A DNA stretch of 64,000 bases from Euclidia mi. Lineage: Eukaryota > Arthropoda > Insecta > Lepidoptera > Erebidae. The stretch is from NCBI GenBank assembly GCA_944739405.2, contig OX123190.2, positions 89,223,086 to 89,287,085 on the forward strand. The letters are read 5' to 3'. Made by a program: the position numbers and the translations under genes. Positions 10,701-21,781 of this stretch are shown in pieces; position 1 is the stretch's first letter, and each line of letters begins with the position of its first letter. Under the pieces are notes generated by a model. The model was not told the origin of the DNA. It saw only the letters and a list, made by a program, of their open reading frames with translations, and ran no database searches.

Positions 10701-12932
10701 TAGGTTCGACGTCTCCGCTGAAACTGAAATCCTCGACGCGCCGGTACAGCGGGCCCTGATTGAGGACAGTCGACGCTGGGCATTGAAGAGCATGAGTTGG
10801 GAGGCCCTCTTGGAGGCCGACATCGTCTAGACCTGGACACAAACACCGTCCGGGTCTCAGGACGTCGAAACAGAGGCCAAGTGGTTCCAGAGGGCCATGA
10901 CTAACGTCTGTGATGCGGCGATGCCAAGAGTGCTCAACCACTCACCGAGGCGTCGGGTGTACTGGTGGTCAGACAACATCGCGCGACTGCGCCACCTCTG
11001 TGTGGCTGCGCGGCGCCAGTATGCCCGATTTCGGAGAAGGCGTCGCCGCACTCCTGACTCAGAGCTCAGGGAGGCGGAGCTATACGAAGGGTACAGAGCG
11101 GCCCGAGAACGACTTAAAGCCGAGATTGCGCGGGCCAAAGATCAGGCCCGCCAAGAGCTGCTGCAGACTCTGGAGCGTGACCCTTGGGGGCGTCCATACC
11201 AGGTCAGGGGAAAACTTCGCCCCTGGGCACCCATGCGTTTGAGTTTGAGTTTGAAGAACACCGCCCCAGGGCCCGACGGCATTCCAGGCCGAGCGTGGGC
11301 CCTGGTCATAGCCGAGTTCGAGCCCCGACTTATAGGGCTCTTCACCAAATGTATGGCAGAGGGCCGGTTTCCTCGTCTTTGGAAGACGGGCAAGCTGGTC
11401 CTAATCAAGAAGGAGGGGCGCCCGGCGGGCAGTACGTCTGCCTACCGGTCCATCGTATTGCTGGACGAGGTTGCGAAGATGCTCGAGCACATAGTTGCCG
11501 AGCGCCTCGTCCAGCATCTGTCGAGCGTGGGCCCGAACTTGGCGGACAACCGATTCGGTTTCCGCCGAGGGCGCTCCACGATTGATGCCATACAAACAGT
11601 GAGGAGCCTGGCGGACGACGCAGTATCCCGGGGCGAGGTGGTTCTGGCGGTGTTGCTCGACATCGCCAACGCGTTTAACACCTTAGTCATCAAGTCGGCA
11701 CTCGTCTACCATCGAGTGCCGACGTACCTCCGCCAAATAGTCGGGGCATACCTCCATGAGAGGTATGTGGTATACCCGGTTCACGACGGTTGGAGTCGGC
11801 GAGAGATGTCGTGCGGTGTTCCAAAGGGATCAGTTCTTGGTCCACTCCTGTGGAACATCGGCTACGACTATGTGCTGCGGGGTGCGCTCCTCCACGGCGT
11901 CGGCATAGTCTGTTATGCCGACGATACGTTGGTCACAGCCAAGGGTAAGACGCACCGGGCGGCGGCCATACTGGCGACAGCTGGGGTTGCACACGTAGTG
12001 AGTCGCATCCGGCAGTTGGGCCTTGAGGTGGCCCTGTCGAAATCCGGGGCCATTTCGTTTCATGGGCCTCGGAACAGGCCACCTGCGAGGGCCAACATAA
12101 TGGTAGGAGGGGTCCGCATCGGCATCGGGACGAGCTTGAAGTAACTTGGGCTCGTTCTCGACAGCCGATGGGACTTTCACCGGCATTTAGAGCGTTTGGC
12201 ACCTAGACTCCTGGGGGCGGCGGCCGCTTTGTCAAGGCTGCTGCCAAACCTAGGGGGGCCGAACGCCTCTTGCCGGAGGCTTTATGAGGGAGTCGTGCGG
12301 TCGATGGCCCTATACGGGTGTCCCATCTGGGCCGAGAACCTGACGGCCCGTAACGTTCGGGCGCTTCGCGCACCGCAGCGCGCCATGGCCGTCAGGATAA
12401 TTTGTGGCTACCACACGGTCTCCTTCGAAGCCGCGACCCTCCTGCCGGATGTCCACCCTGGGACCTACAGGCTGAGGCGCCGCGAAGCCCGGTCACTAGG
12501 CGGAGAACCCGCGCCTCGCGAGATTGAGGCGCGGAAGGCAGAACTCCGACAGATCCTAGTGGCGGAATGGCGACAGCGACTCACGCACCCCAGCGCGGGG
12601 CATCGCTGCATCGAGGCAGTGAGGCCCGTACTCGACGAGTGGCTGGAGAGACGACATGCCGCCCTCACCTTCCGGTTGACACAGGTGATAACCGGCCATG
12701 GTTGTTTCGGCCGGTTCCTGCACCGCATTGGCCGGGAGGAGACGCCCGGATGTCACCACTGCGGAGATCGCCGTGACCCAGTAGAGGACACGGCGCTGCA
12801 CACCTTGGCGGAATGCCCTGCTTGGGCATCGCAGCGCCGGGACCTAGTCGCGGCGATAGGAGTGGTCGAACTCTCGCTTCGGACCTTGATTCGTTCCATG
12901 GTCCGGAGCGAGATGTGTTGGGACGCCGCCGC
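10701..12932 (+). pseudogene. SART-like ORF2 pseudogene (right part)
   Basis: This continues the endonuclease fragment after the LINE insertion (RFDVSAET) through RT and the C-terminal CCHC. Landmarks are NTAPGPDGIPGRAW, FGFRRGRSTIDAI, DIANAFNT, CGVPKGSVLGPLLWN, CYADDTLVT and CHHCGDRRDPVEDTALHTLAEC. Defects are an in-frame TAG at 10828-10830, TAA at 12142-12144, a deletion of about 60 residues just before NTAPG, a small deletion after NAFNTL, and scrambled frame near 12450. It ends at about 12932 inside the C-terminal region, joined directly to a different R1-like element. Sequence is closest to the 3' fragment at 31.1 kb, so it is an older subfamily than the SART copies further right. Confidence 0.85.
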
Positions 12933-15611
12933 CTGGACGTGATTCTTGTCCAAGAACCATACTCCATGCCTCATCTCTCCTCCACCGCTGGACCGACATG
13001 GATTTTCGGCTGCAGCAGCGAACCTAAATGCGGCATCCTGCTTCTTAGAAATGACACTCCGTGCGCCGTGCTTACGCACCTCAGTAACAGCCACTGCACC
13101 GTGTGCCACATAGAACTGGACCCACGCGAACAGGAGATGTCGCCAGCATCCTCCATCCATCTAGTCAGCGCCTATTTCCAGTACTCGGACGACATCGCCA
13201 AACATCTTCAACACCTGAACTCGGTCCTGGACTCTCTGCGGTGTCCCCGAGTGCTGATAGGCGCTGACGTGAACGCCCACTCGCCAATGTGGCACTGCGC
13301 ATCGAAGAATTACGTCGGGAGAGGACCGGACGTGACATACCGACGCTAGCAAATGGAGGACTTCATCGTTGGCCGTGGACTCATCATCCACAACAGAGAA
13401 GGACAACCATCTACCTTCGCCACGGCCAACGGGGAGTCCAACATCGACCTAACGCTGGCCACTAGGAGCACTCCGGTCGACAGCTGGACGGTGCACGAGG
13501 ATGCCAGCTGTAGTGACCATCGCCTGATTACATACCATCTATGTGGCACACGGACAGGAGGAACAGGCTCGCCGGCGGAACCGCTGGAAGAGCCGAGGAG
13601 ATTTCGTGAGCGAGGCGTGGACTGGGGGCGCTTCCAGTCAGTGGTCCATGAACGTGTGGGGACGATTGACTGTTGGATGCCTGCAGGCGAAGTAAGCAAG
13701 GTGTTTACGGATGTAATTGTAGGTGCGGCGAATGAATGTCTTGGAGTATGCGGGAAAAGTAAGCGTGCTAAAGGTTATGAATGGTGGTCTCCTGCATTGA
13801 AGGTCGCGCGCAAAAGGGCTAATCGTGCAAGGAAGGTATGGCAGAATGCGAGAAAGCGTGGATTTGGGGATTTTTGAGGATTGCACGTAAGAAGCATAAC
13901 GAGAGTCGCAATAGCTATAGGGCATTGATGGAGAGGACGCAGAACGAGTTCTTCCGGGGACTTGCCAACACCGGGAACCAAGATCCCTGGGGTCTGGCTT
14001 ACCGAGCAGCCAGCGGGCGGCTTAGGCCACCCCCTAACGTCATCAACGGCACGAAGTTCTCGGAGGGATACGCTGGGGACGCGCGAGCCGCCATGGGGGT
14101 TCTAGTCCGAGCACTCTGCCCGGACGATGACCCAGGCGCTGACAGCGCCTACCACCGACAGGTGAGGCTACTGGCGGCCTGCGCGCCCTCGGGTCGCGAC
14201 GCGCCCCCTCCATCTTTAAATGTGGTGGGCTCTATAGTTCGGGATCTACCCAACACGGCACCCGGCATCGATGGGATCACCGCCCGCATGGTAAAACATG
14301 TGTGGCACGTAGCTGACTCCGAGCTGACGCGTGTTCTAGGCAAATGCGTTGAGGAGGGCACATTTCCTGATACGTGGAAGGACGGTCGGCTTATTGTCTT
14401 GCCGAAAGGAAACGACAGGCCGCTGACTGATCCTAAAGCGTATCGCCCTATCACGCTCCTTTCGGTTCTGGGCAAGATCTTGGAGAGGGTCATGATCTAC
14501 TGCGCACCCAACATCTCGCGCAATATCTCACCCTGTCAGCACGGTTTTTCTCGAGGTCGTAGCACTTTAACAGCCTTGCGGTCCCTTCAGGACATTGTTA
14601 CAGCTAGCCGGGCCAAATATGTCCAGGCTCTTTTTCTGGACATATCAGGTGCTTTTGACAACGCGTGGTGGCCCATGATCCTGCTGAAGGCGAAGAACGG
14701 TGATTGCCCGCCCAACATCTATCGGATGTTGGTCGCGTATTTCACGAGTCGCCGGGCAGGTCTCTTCGTAGGCAGTGGGGTCGTGTGGAAGCCACTGACC
14801 ATGGGCTGCCCGCAGGGCTCAGTTTTGGGACCCTCACTGTGGAACCTCCTGATGGATGACCTGTTTCGATTACCGTACCCAGACGGAGTGCAATTTGGCC
14901 GCATACTTGCTTTAAATTGTCTTTCGGGATATATACCACGTACCTTTGTTTGGAGTAACCGATATTTCGGCACTGTTGCAAGCGCCATGTTCACGGATCC
15001 GTGAACATGGCGCTTGCAACAGTGCCGAAATATCGGTTACTCCAAACAAAGGTACGTGGTATATATCCCGAAAGACAATTTAAAGCAAGTTTAAATGACC
15101 ACGAAAGTTTAAATTCCTATATTGGTCGCATACGCCGATGACGTAACGATCCTCATTGAGTCCAACTGGAGAGCCGGCATCGAGGCATCCGCCTCATGCG
15201 CCATGGCCTTAGTTAGTGAGTGGGGGCAGCGGAACCGCCTGGGCTTCTCCCCCTCCAAGTCATATTCTATGACCTTGAAGGGGAAGATGTCTGGACGACC
15301 ACCGACTGTCCGACTCAATGGGGTCTCAGTCAAGAGCGTACAGTCGACCAAAGTTCTGGGTGTGGTAATCGACTCAACCATGTCCTTTAAGGAACATGCG
15401 GAGTCCATCGGTGAGCGAGCTGCAGCTGCGTACGGTAAGATGTCGAGAGTCTCCGCCGCATCCTGGGGTATGCGCTACAAAGCGCTCCGTGTCCTGTACA
15501 AGGGCACGTACGCCGCTATTTTAACGTATGCGGCCGGATGTTGGTGGAGGCGAACGACCGTGTTTGTGGTCAGAAGCGCGTTGTTAAGGACACAGAGACC
15601 CGCGCTCGAGA
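12933..15611 (+). pseudogene. R1-like family B ORF2 pseudogene, copy 1
   Basis: An APE-type LINE ORF2 5'-truncated inside the endonuclease (starts RLDVILVQEPY). It keeps LIGADVNAHSP, NIDLTLAT and the CSDHRLI triad of the endonuclease. RT motifs are NTAPGIDGITARMVKH, LPKGNDRPL, QHGFSRGRSTLTAL, LDISGAFDNAWW, CPQGSVLGPSLWN and AYADDVTIL. It belongs with the copies at 21.8 and 27.4-31.1 kb (about the same protein throughout). Defects are a TAG at 13347-13349, a frameshift near 13840-13877, a fold-back insertion immediately before the YADD box, and loss of everything after RTQRPALE at 15611, where a BEL/Pao gag relic begins. Confidence 0.85.
14907..15121. mobile_element. Fold-back element with a 186-bp perfect palindrome
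   Basis: Bases 14905-15090 form a perfect palindrome with no spacer, centred on GGATCC at 14995-15000 (93-bp arms). It is followed by about 30 bp rich in TTTAAA. The insertion separates the RT text just before AYADD and is flanked by TTGGCCGCATAC (14895-14906) and TTGGTCGCATAC (15122-15133), a 12-bp near-perfect target duplication. It is therefore a real mobile insertion by appearance, although spacer-free palindromes can also arise as assembly artefacts. Confidence 0.75.
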
Positions 15612-16753
15612 ATTAACCGCGGTTACGAAGTTATCTTTAAACAGCTGGAAATTCGAGACAGATGCGGCACCGGACTGTTTAAGATTTAAAGCTTGGTCAA
15701 AGTAGGTAGACGCTAGGACGCGCGTGTCTTGATATCTGTCAAGTAGTGACTGAAATATGACCTGATAATTCTCAGCACTGGGTGTGACACCTGCAAATAC
15801 GGACTGGGCCTTCGGTGACAGTTTACCTATTAAATAGTACAACCTGTCAGCATCTGTCAGAGAACCATTATCGTGCACTGTAGACTTAAAACTCGCATAG
15901 AATAACGGCCAATTTCGTATATCTCCGTCAAACGACATAATCTCGACTGGCGGTAATTTCGGCTTGCGGGCCGCGGCAACGGGCTCTACTGAACATTTGC
16001 CCTCCAATTGCGATTGTATACGCTGTGACGCCGTGCCCCTCCGTCTGAACTGTGACGTCGAACGAAGGTGGGAGCGCCTCTGCCAGCGCGCCCCGCACGC
16101 CATATATAAGCGTGCGACGCTGTTCAATCTGCCCTCTGCTCCAGCTCACGGCCATCAGTTAAGTCTTCTTCCTATCAAGACCCTGGCCTTCGGAACACCA
16201 GTGAACACCAGTGAATACCAATAGCTATACTTGTCGGACCACGCCCTGAATTTACTCATGTTCTCAATTAGTAAATCTTAGTTTTAAAGTAGCTGCATTG
16301 TATCTACCTATATATATATAGGCAATTATATCGTGAAGTGTACTATTCTAAAAGTGTTTTCATTTGTAAGTAAAACCTGATTTTCTTCCTTTTTTTGATC
16401 GGCGAGTGATTGAGTCTGGCTCACCACCTACAAACCCAATCACCCGTGCGACAACGCTTAATAATACAATAAAGATCTTCGAATGAGGTGTACGCCTGAT
16501 AATTCGGTTTTTCATCAGGATTGATAGAAAGTAATCTTGCGTTATTATCGTCTAACAACTTATGAAAATCTGTTCGAATATTATCCACTGTCATAAAATA
16601 GCTAAGGAATGATTCCCTATTACTGTCAGACGCGGCCGCGGTCTTTGACCGCTCGTAAATGTTTTGAATGCGGTCAAATAAAATATTGCGTTTTGCTTCT
16701 AAGATTGTCATCTCTTTGTCTTCCGACACGCGTGACTTCTTTTGTTGTGACAT
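15612..16753 (-). pseudogene. BEL/Pao gag relic split by a solo LTR
   Basis: The minus strand from ATG at 16753 encodes the N-terminus of a BEL/Pao-type gag, with a coiled N-terminal region and an FHKLLDD segment. The text stops at a solo LTR (16453-16024) and resumes in the same frame with KLPPVEIMSFDGD and WPLFYASFKS. These match the conserved LPK-E-P-F-G---W--F---F block of this gag family (DUF1759-like). YYLIGKLS and an ASTYFDQALNLKQ region follow. The relic ends at TAVNS, fused to the R1-like copy on its left. No protease, RT or integrase is present. Related gag pieces occur at 25.5-25.9 and 27.34-27.44 kb, also on the minus strand. Confidence 0.7.
16024..16453 (+). repeat. Solo LTR inserted in the BEL/Pao gag
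   Basis: A 430-bp segment begins TGTGACGCC and ends GTGCGACA (TG...CA), flanked on both sides by ACGC (16020-16023 and 16454-16457). Removing it and one ACGC restores an uninterrupted gag reading frame, which fixes the borders. It contains CATATATAAG at 16101 as a likely TATA box and AT-rich sequence downstream. A 4-bp duplication fits a Ty3/gypsy-type LTR better than BEL (usually 5 bp), but no internal region survives to confirm it. Confidence 0.8.
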
Positions 16754-16938
16754 GCCTACGTAAGTATAAGCTAATTAGACCGAAACAAAATAAGAATATC
16801 TAATGTACCTATTATTTTACCTGGTTGCCTTAAGTAGGCAACACTTTAAAGCTGTGGAATTAAAAGTTTCTGAATTACTATGACACTGGCGATACGGGAG
16901 TTAGTGTCAGTCAACCTACCACATCGCTGACTGGTCTG

Positions 16939-19754
16939 GTGCGCTGTCCGGACTGTTCTCAGGACCGTTTTTTCAAAGGTAAGCGGGGCTTGAAAGTACA
17001 TATTGGCAAAGTACATAAATCCCAAAATGTGCTTTCTGGCCCTTCAATATCTTCACCACCTATATCAGGAGACAACAACCAAATTCCTTTTTGGCAAACT
17101 CTATCTAAATTAAAACATTCGGTTCCTATAGTCAAAAGAGTTCCCCGTGGGGCAAGACCATCAGTGTCAAAAAAATTGGCTGAATGCATTGGTCTTGTCT
17201 TAAGGGAGAACTCAAAAGCGGCCTGGGAGCAATTATTGACTTTCCCTTATAGGATTCTACATGTTGATAAAAATCAGGCTGGCAAAAATTCATTAACATC
17301 TCAAATTAAATATAATTGTCAAATTTCGGCCAACACTTTAGACCCTAAATTCACTTCAAATAAGCATAAATCTCTGTATCAATATGTGGAATCCAAATTG
17401 AGGGAAGGCGACATACGGGGCGCGTCTAGACTCTTATTCAGCAGTGATGTGGTGGCGCCTTGCTCTCCAGATACGCTTGCGGGTCTGAAGAGCAAGCATC
17501 CAGCGCCCATTAATGATCTTTCCTTTCCTGAAGCTCCCGACAGTGAATCAGAACATCTGATCACCACGGCCAAGGACGTCTTAGCAGCGGTTTGCTCCTT
17601 CCGAAGTGGCTCGGCAGGTGGCCTCGATGCCTTGACACCACAGCATCTAAAAGATCTTGTGTGTGCAAGTGCTGGGGTGGCTGGCGATACACTTCTGAAG
17701 GAGTTGACTGCGCTAGTAAATATGATGCTCTCCGGTAATGTGGACGATGCTATCATTGATATCTTGTATGGGGCCAACCTGTGCGCCCTTAACAAGAGAG
17801 ATGGTGGCATCCGTCCCATTGCCGTGGGTTGCACTTATCGGCGTATAGCAGCTAAGGTATGCTGTAAATTTTACAGCAGGGAGCTATCTGATAAATTCCA
17901 ACCTCTCCAACTAGGTTTTGGTTCAAAGGGAGGTTGTGAGGCTGCTATACATGCCCTTTCGACGTATCTTGGAAGTGGTGATGGGGAGGTCATTCTGAAG
18001 GTTGACTTGAAGAACGCCTTCAATTCAGTGAATAGGGACACTTTGTTGGCACAGGCAAAATTAGAAACCCCTAAAATTTATAAATATCTTTGGCAATGTT
18101 ACAGGTATCCCACAAAATTACTATATCAGGACAATCTTTTGGAATCTGCAGTTGGATGCCAACAAGGTGACCCTCTTGGACCAGTCATTTTTAGCTTAGC
18201 TATACAACCCATTATTCGGCAAATAAATTCTAAATTTAATGTATGGTATTTAGACGACGGAACCCTAGGAGGAGATCTAGACATTGTATTACAAGATTTA
18301 GCTTTTATTAAAAATAAATTCACTTCTATTGGCTTGGAACTAAATTCTAGTAAGTGTGAGTTGTTTATAAATACAACAGACTCTACAAAAAAACTTTCGA
18401 TAGTATCTAAATTTAATCATTTGGCACCAAACATAAAAATTATTGAAAAGAGTTCATTTCGCCTCCTAGGTTCGCCCGTATTTGAAGAAGCTTTTGATTC
18501 TTTCTTGGAAGAAAAATACAAAATTTTTGTGAAATTTCAGATCGTCTACTCAAAATTAATATACATTCGGCTTATACTATTATTCGATATTGCCTTTTCG
18601 TCCCAAAATTTACTCATGCCTTAAGATCATCGCAACTTTGGAAAAAAATAACACTATTAGGACAAATCGACCAAATTATACAAGTTACTTTAAAAAAAAT
18701 ATTAAATGTGGACTTGGACGACCGAGCCTGGCTACAAGCATCTTTACCCATACGTTTGGGTGGGCTCGGCGTTCGCAAAATTTCCAGTGTCAGTTTACCG
18801 GCGTTCCTGTCTTCGGTTCACAGCACGGAAGAGTTAACTAGGAAAATATTATCACCTACACTAGTTAACTCAGAAGTGCTGTGCAAAACCGAAGCTATAA
18901 ACGCCTGGAAAATGGCTTGTCCAAACACTGATTTGCCCACCAACCTATTCTCCCAAAAACAGTGGGACGCGCCGCTTTGTAACATTGTGAGGAAAACTCT
19001 TTTGGATACATCTTTTAATGTTACAGAGCGTGCTCGTTTGCTGGCTGTGGGGGAATGGGAATCCGGTCTATGGCTTCAGGCACTACCATCGTCTAACACA
19101 GGAACCATGTTGGACGATGAGACGTTCCGTATCGCCACTTGTCTCCGTTTAGGTGCTCCGTGTGTTTCTCCGCATCGATGTCATTGTGGAGAAGACGTCG
19201 ATAGTCTCGGACACCATGGGCTATCCTGCAGCAGAAGCGCTGGTAGGATTCCTCGTCATGCTCACCTAAATGACATAATCCGTCGTGCTCTTGTCGCGTC
19301 TGGTGTACCAGCTGTACTTGAACCAAATGGTTTGGTACGCGACGACGGGAAGAGACCTGACGGTATGTCACTGTTGCCATGGAAAATGGGTAGGCCTTTG
19401 GTGTGGGACGCAACCTGCGTAGACACCCTCGCGCCATCCCATGTTCCAAGCTCGGGAGGTCATGCTGGCGCTGCTGCTGCATCTGCGGAAACCCTCAAAC
19501 GGCGCAAATACAGTAATCTAGTAGCTAATTACGTATTTGAGCCGTTTGGGGTGGAAACGCTAGGCTCATGGGGTCCGAGCGCTCGTTCTCTATACCGAGA
19601 AATATCTAAACGGTTAGTCGACGTCTCACGTGACCAGAAGGCTGGTTTATTCTTTGCTCAGAGAATCAGCATTGCCATCCAGCGTGGCAATGCTGCCAGC
19701 CTTCTGGGCACGTTACCCGATGATATTGATGCGGAGGAATTCTACGACGCCTAA
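16939..19754 (+). pseudogene. RLE-type LINE (R2-like architecture), one frameshift
   Basis: Single-ORF non-LTR retrotransposon with an N-terminal C2H2 finger (C3, C6, H21, H26), a central RT and a C-terminal restriction-like endonuclease. RT motifs are GGLDALTPQHL, LKVDLKNAFNSVN, GCQQGDPLGPVIF and WYLDDGTLGG, an LDD variant of the usual YADD catalytic box (18247-18258). One frameshift at about 18525-18540 separates the RT thumb from the rest. The second part has a knuckle CHCGEDVDSLGHHGLSC, then RPDGMSLLPWKMG and VWDATCVDT, which fit the PD-(D/E)XK residues of RLE elements. No in-frame ATG precedes the finger (upstream stop at 16861-16863), so the 5' end is probably truncated. The C-terminal half is open to its natural stop at 19752. 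Confidence 0.8.
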
Positions 19755-20499
19755 ACACACCTGTACATATGTATCTATTTTTACTCTTTATTTTTAGTTT
19801 TATGTACATATATATTCTTAGACAGTATGATTATTTAAGATAGTCATGTATTTAGTTAAAATTAATCATCTGCAATGTACCTTATAATGAAAATTTAACA
19901 AAATAAAAAATTCTACCTATCACCATAAAACAATTATTTGCAATTAAAGTTGCTCGAAATATGAGATTTACAAGACAACTATGATAGTTCCAGAAATAAT
20001 AATTGAGTAAGTAGGTAGCTACATAAAAGTATATTACCTACTGAAGCGGGCGGAAACAACCATGTGACGGTTATGTGAATAGATTAGGAGTATAGCTAGG
20101 TGCTATAACTGCCTATGTATAGCGATATAACGTATAAAAACGTAAATGAATCCGACTCGTATGGATAAAAAAAAATGGTTCGGCGTTACACCGAAACCGG
20201 TAGGTTCTAGGCGACTTGGAGAAGGAATGGACTGTATATAAAGGATGGCGAGTTCTGGGTCGCCTAGAAAAGGATAAAGGATTGCCACTCCTATACCCAC
20301 TCAGGGTATAGGATATTCTAAGGATGAGGGGCACTTACCTTGTACGTCAGTCCTCTTTCCTTACTACTACTTCGCGGTCGCCTTCGGTAGAGGACGGACG
20401 CGTTGTTGTGCGCTCTCGCGAAATAAATTCGTATTTTCGGAAATTCTGAAAATTTTGTGTATAATAATACACGAACGAGTTCCCAAGGCGTAGGGACTC
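19755..20499. other. 3' UTR of the RLE element and unassigned sequence
   Basis: The first ~150 bp are AT-rich and probably the 3' UTR of the preceding LINE. Further on are two perfect hairpins: TTCTAGGCGAC/GTCGCCTAGAA (about 20205-20270) and CCTATACCC/GGGTATAGG (about 20290-20312). A TATATAAAGG box lies between the arms of the first hairpin. This resembles a retroelement promoter or leader, but no coding partner is evident and I cannot name it. Confidence 0.4.
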
Positions 20500-21781
20500 G
20501 CGTTAAGTGTTATTGTGAAGTTTTGTGGTGTTTTAGTGTGTTTTTCGTGGTTTTTCAACTCCGCGCTGGGACCACGCGGTGAATTCTGTTGTGTGTTGTG
20601 CCCGTTAAATACGGTCCGGATTGGGTGTGTGGTGGCTCATCCCGGGGCTCTTCAGCCCCTGGAACATTCTTATCAAGGTAACAAGGCTTCAGGAGCTCCT
20701 GCAATCGGTTTTTCGGGACGATTGGCGTATCATAACCTTAAAGTTGAGGTTAGGATAGCGTTGTCGATCGCGTGCCGGTGCGGGCGCTCTGTCGCTTTGC
20801 ATTTATTTTGCATTCACTTTTAAAATACTAGTTTGTTCACATTTCTATAAGCCTTCAGCTGAAAAAACAGTGTTAAACAGAACTTTTTTCACGTGTACGT
20901 GGCATTTGACAACTAGCGCGGTGTGACTCGGTGTGACGGCTGACAGTTGACACTGACAGTTGTCATCGTCGGGAAAATAACCGCGCTGGTAGGGTTGCCA
21001 GCTCAAAGATTCTGTCTGATACGTATAGTTGAAGTAAATTGTGGCACTGGATATCGGTCCTTTGGGTGGCCGGAATATTTACCGGGGTACACATAGGCGT
21101 TGACATCTGACGTTTGGTGTCGTCTGGTGCGGTTGACGGTCGGTGTCATCGGCACTGACTGCTAACGTCTGCGTCGGGCTGACATCGGCGGCGGAGGGTT
21201 GCCAGTACACAATTCTGGTCCACCAAAGTTAAGCTTTGACAGTAATAGAAAACTGCAGTTCTGGACATTGACCTTTTGGGGTACTGTAATTAATAGTATA
21301 TACAGCACGACATTGGCGTGACGGCTGACGTCCGGTATCACTTGGCGTTGGCAGCTGTCACTGTAACTGTCACAGGTGACATTGACGTTTGGTGAGCGGT
21401 GACATCGTTGACACTGACAGCTGTCCGTGCATTGCGCTGACGGCTGCGGGTCGGTGTTGCCACCTGCGGAAAGGGGTTGCCAGTACAAGTACTATACCCT
21501 AATAAGTTCAGGTAAGTAAATACATTGTTTATTATAGTTTATTAAACTGTTTGCTCTGAGTCGATTGCACTGGACATAGGCTTCTGACGCACGGCGGTGG
21601 TTTTGGTAGTGACAGCTGTCAGTGTCCTTGGCACTGGTGGCTGGCGCGTCGCAGTTGCCGCCTGCGGTAAGGGATTGTCATTGTGCAAAATATATTATCA
21701 CTGTAATTTATATTATTTTATTTAAAATTTGCAACTCTTGTCTTTCTTACGTGTGTGTGCTTAAGTCGGTCGTATCCAACT
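20500..21781 (+). other. Probable 5' UTR of R1-like family B copy 2, with degenerate repeats
   Basis: This GC-rich stretch leads directly into ORF1 at 21782. It contains about three diverged copies of a ~270-bp block marked by GGTTGCCAG(T/C), CATTGGC/TGACGGCTGACG and GACAGCTGTCA phrases (near 20940-21010, 21120-21210, 21340-21490 and 21600-21680). The palindromic GACAGCTGTC recurs. No ORF is supported. Promoter function is inferred only from position, as R1-type LINEs carry internal promoters in their 5' UTR. Confidence 0.5.

Noticed and set aside
16024..16453. Own-family LTR of the BEL/Pao gag
   Set aside because: It interrupts the gag with a 4-bp duplication, so it is a later insertion of another LTR element.
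20500..20823. Small host protein gene upstream of the R1-like element
   Set aside because: The open frame has no recognisable domain, no splice context and lies in what looks like a LINE leader.
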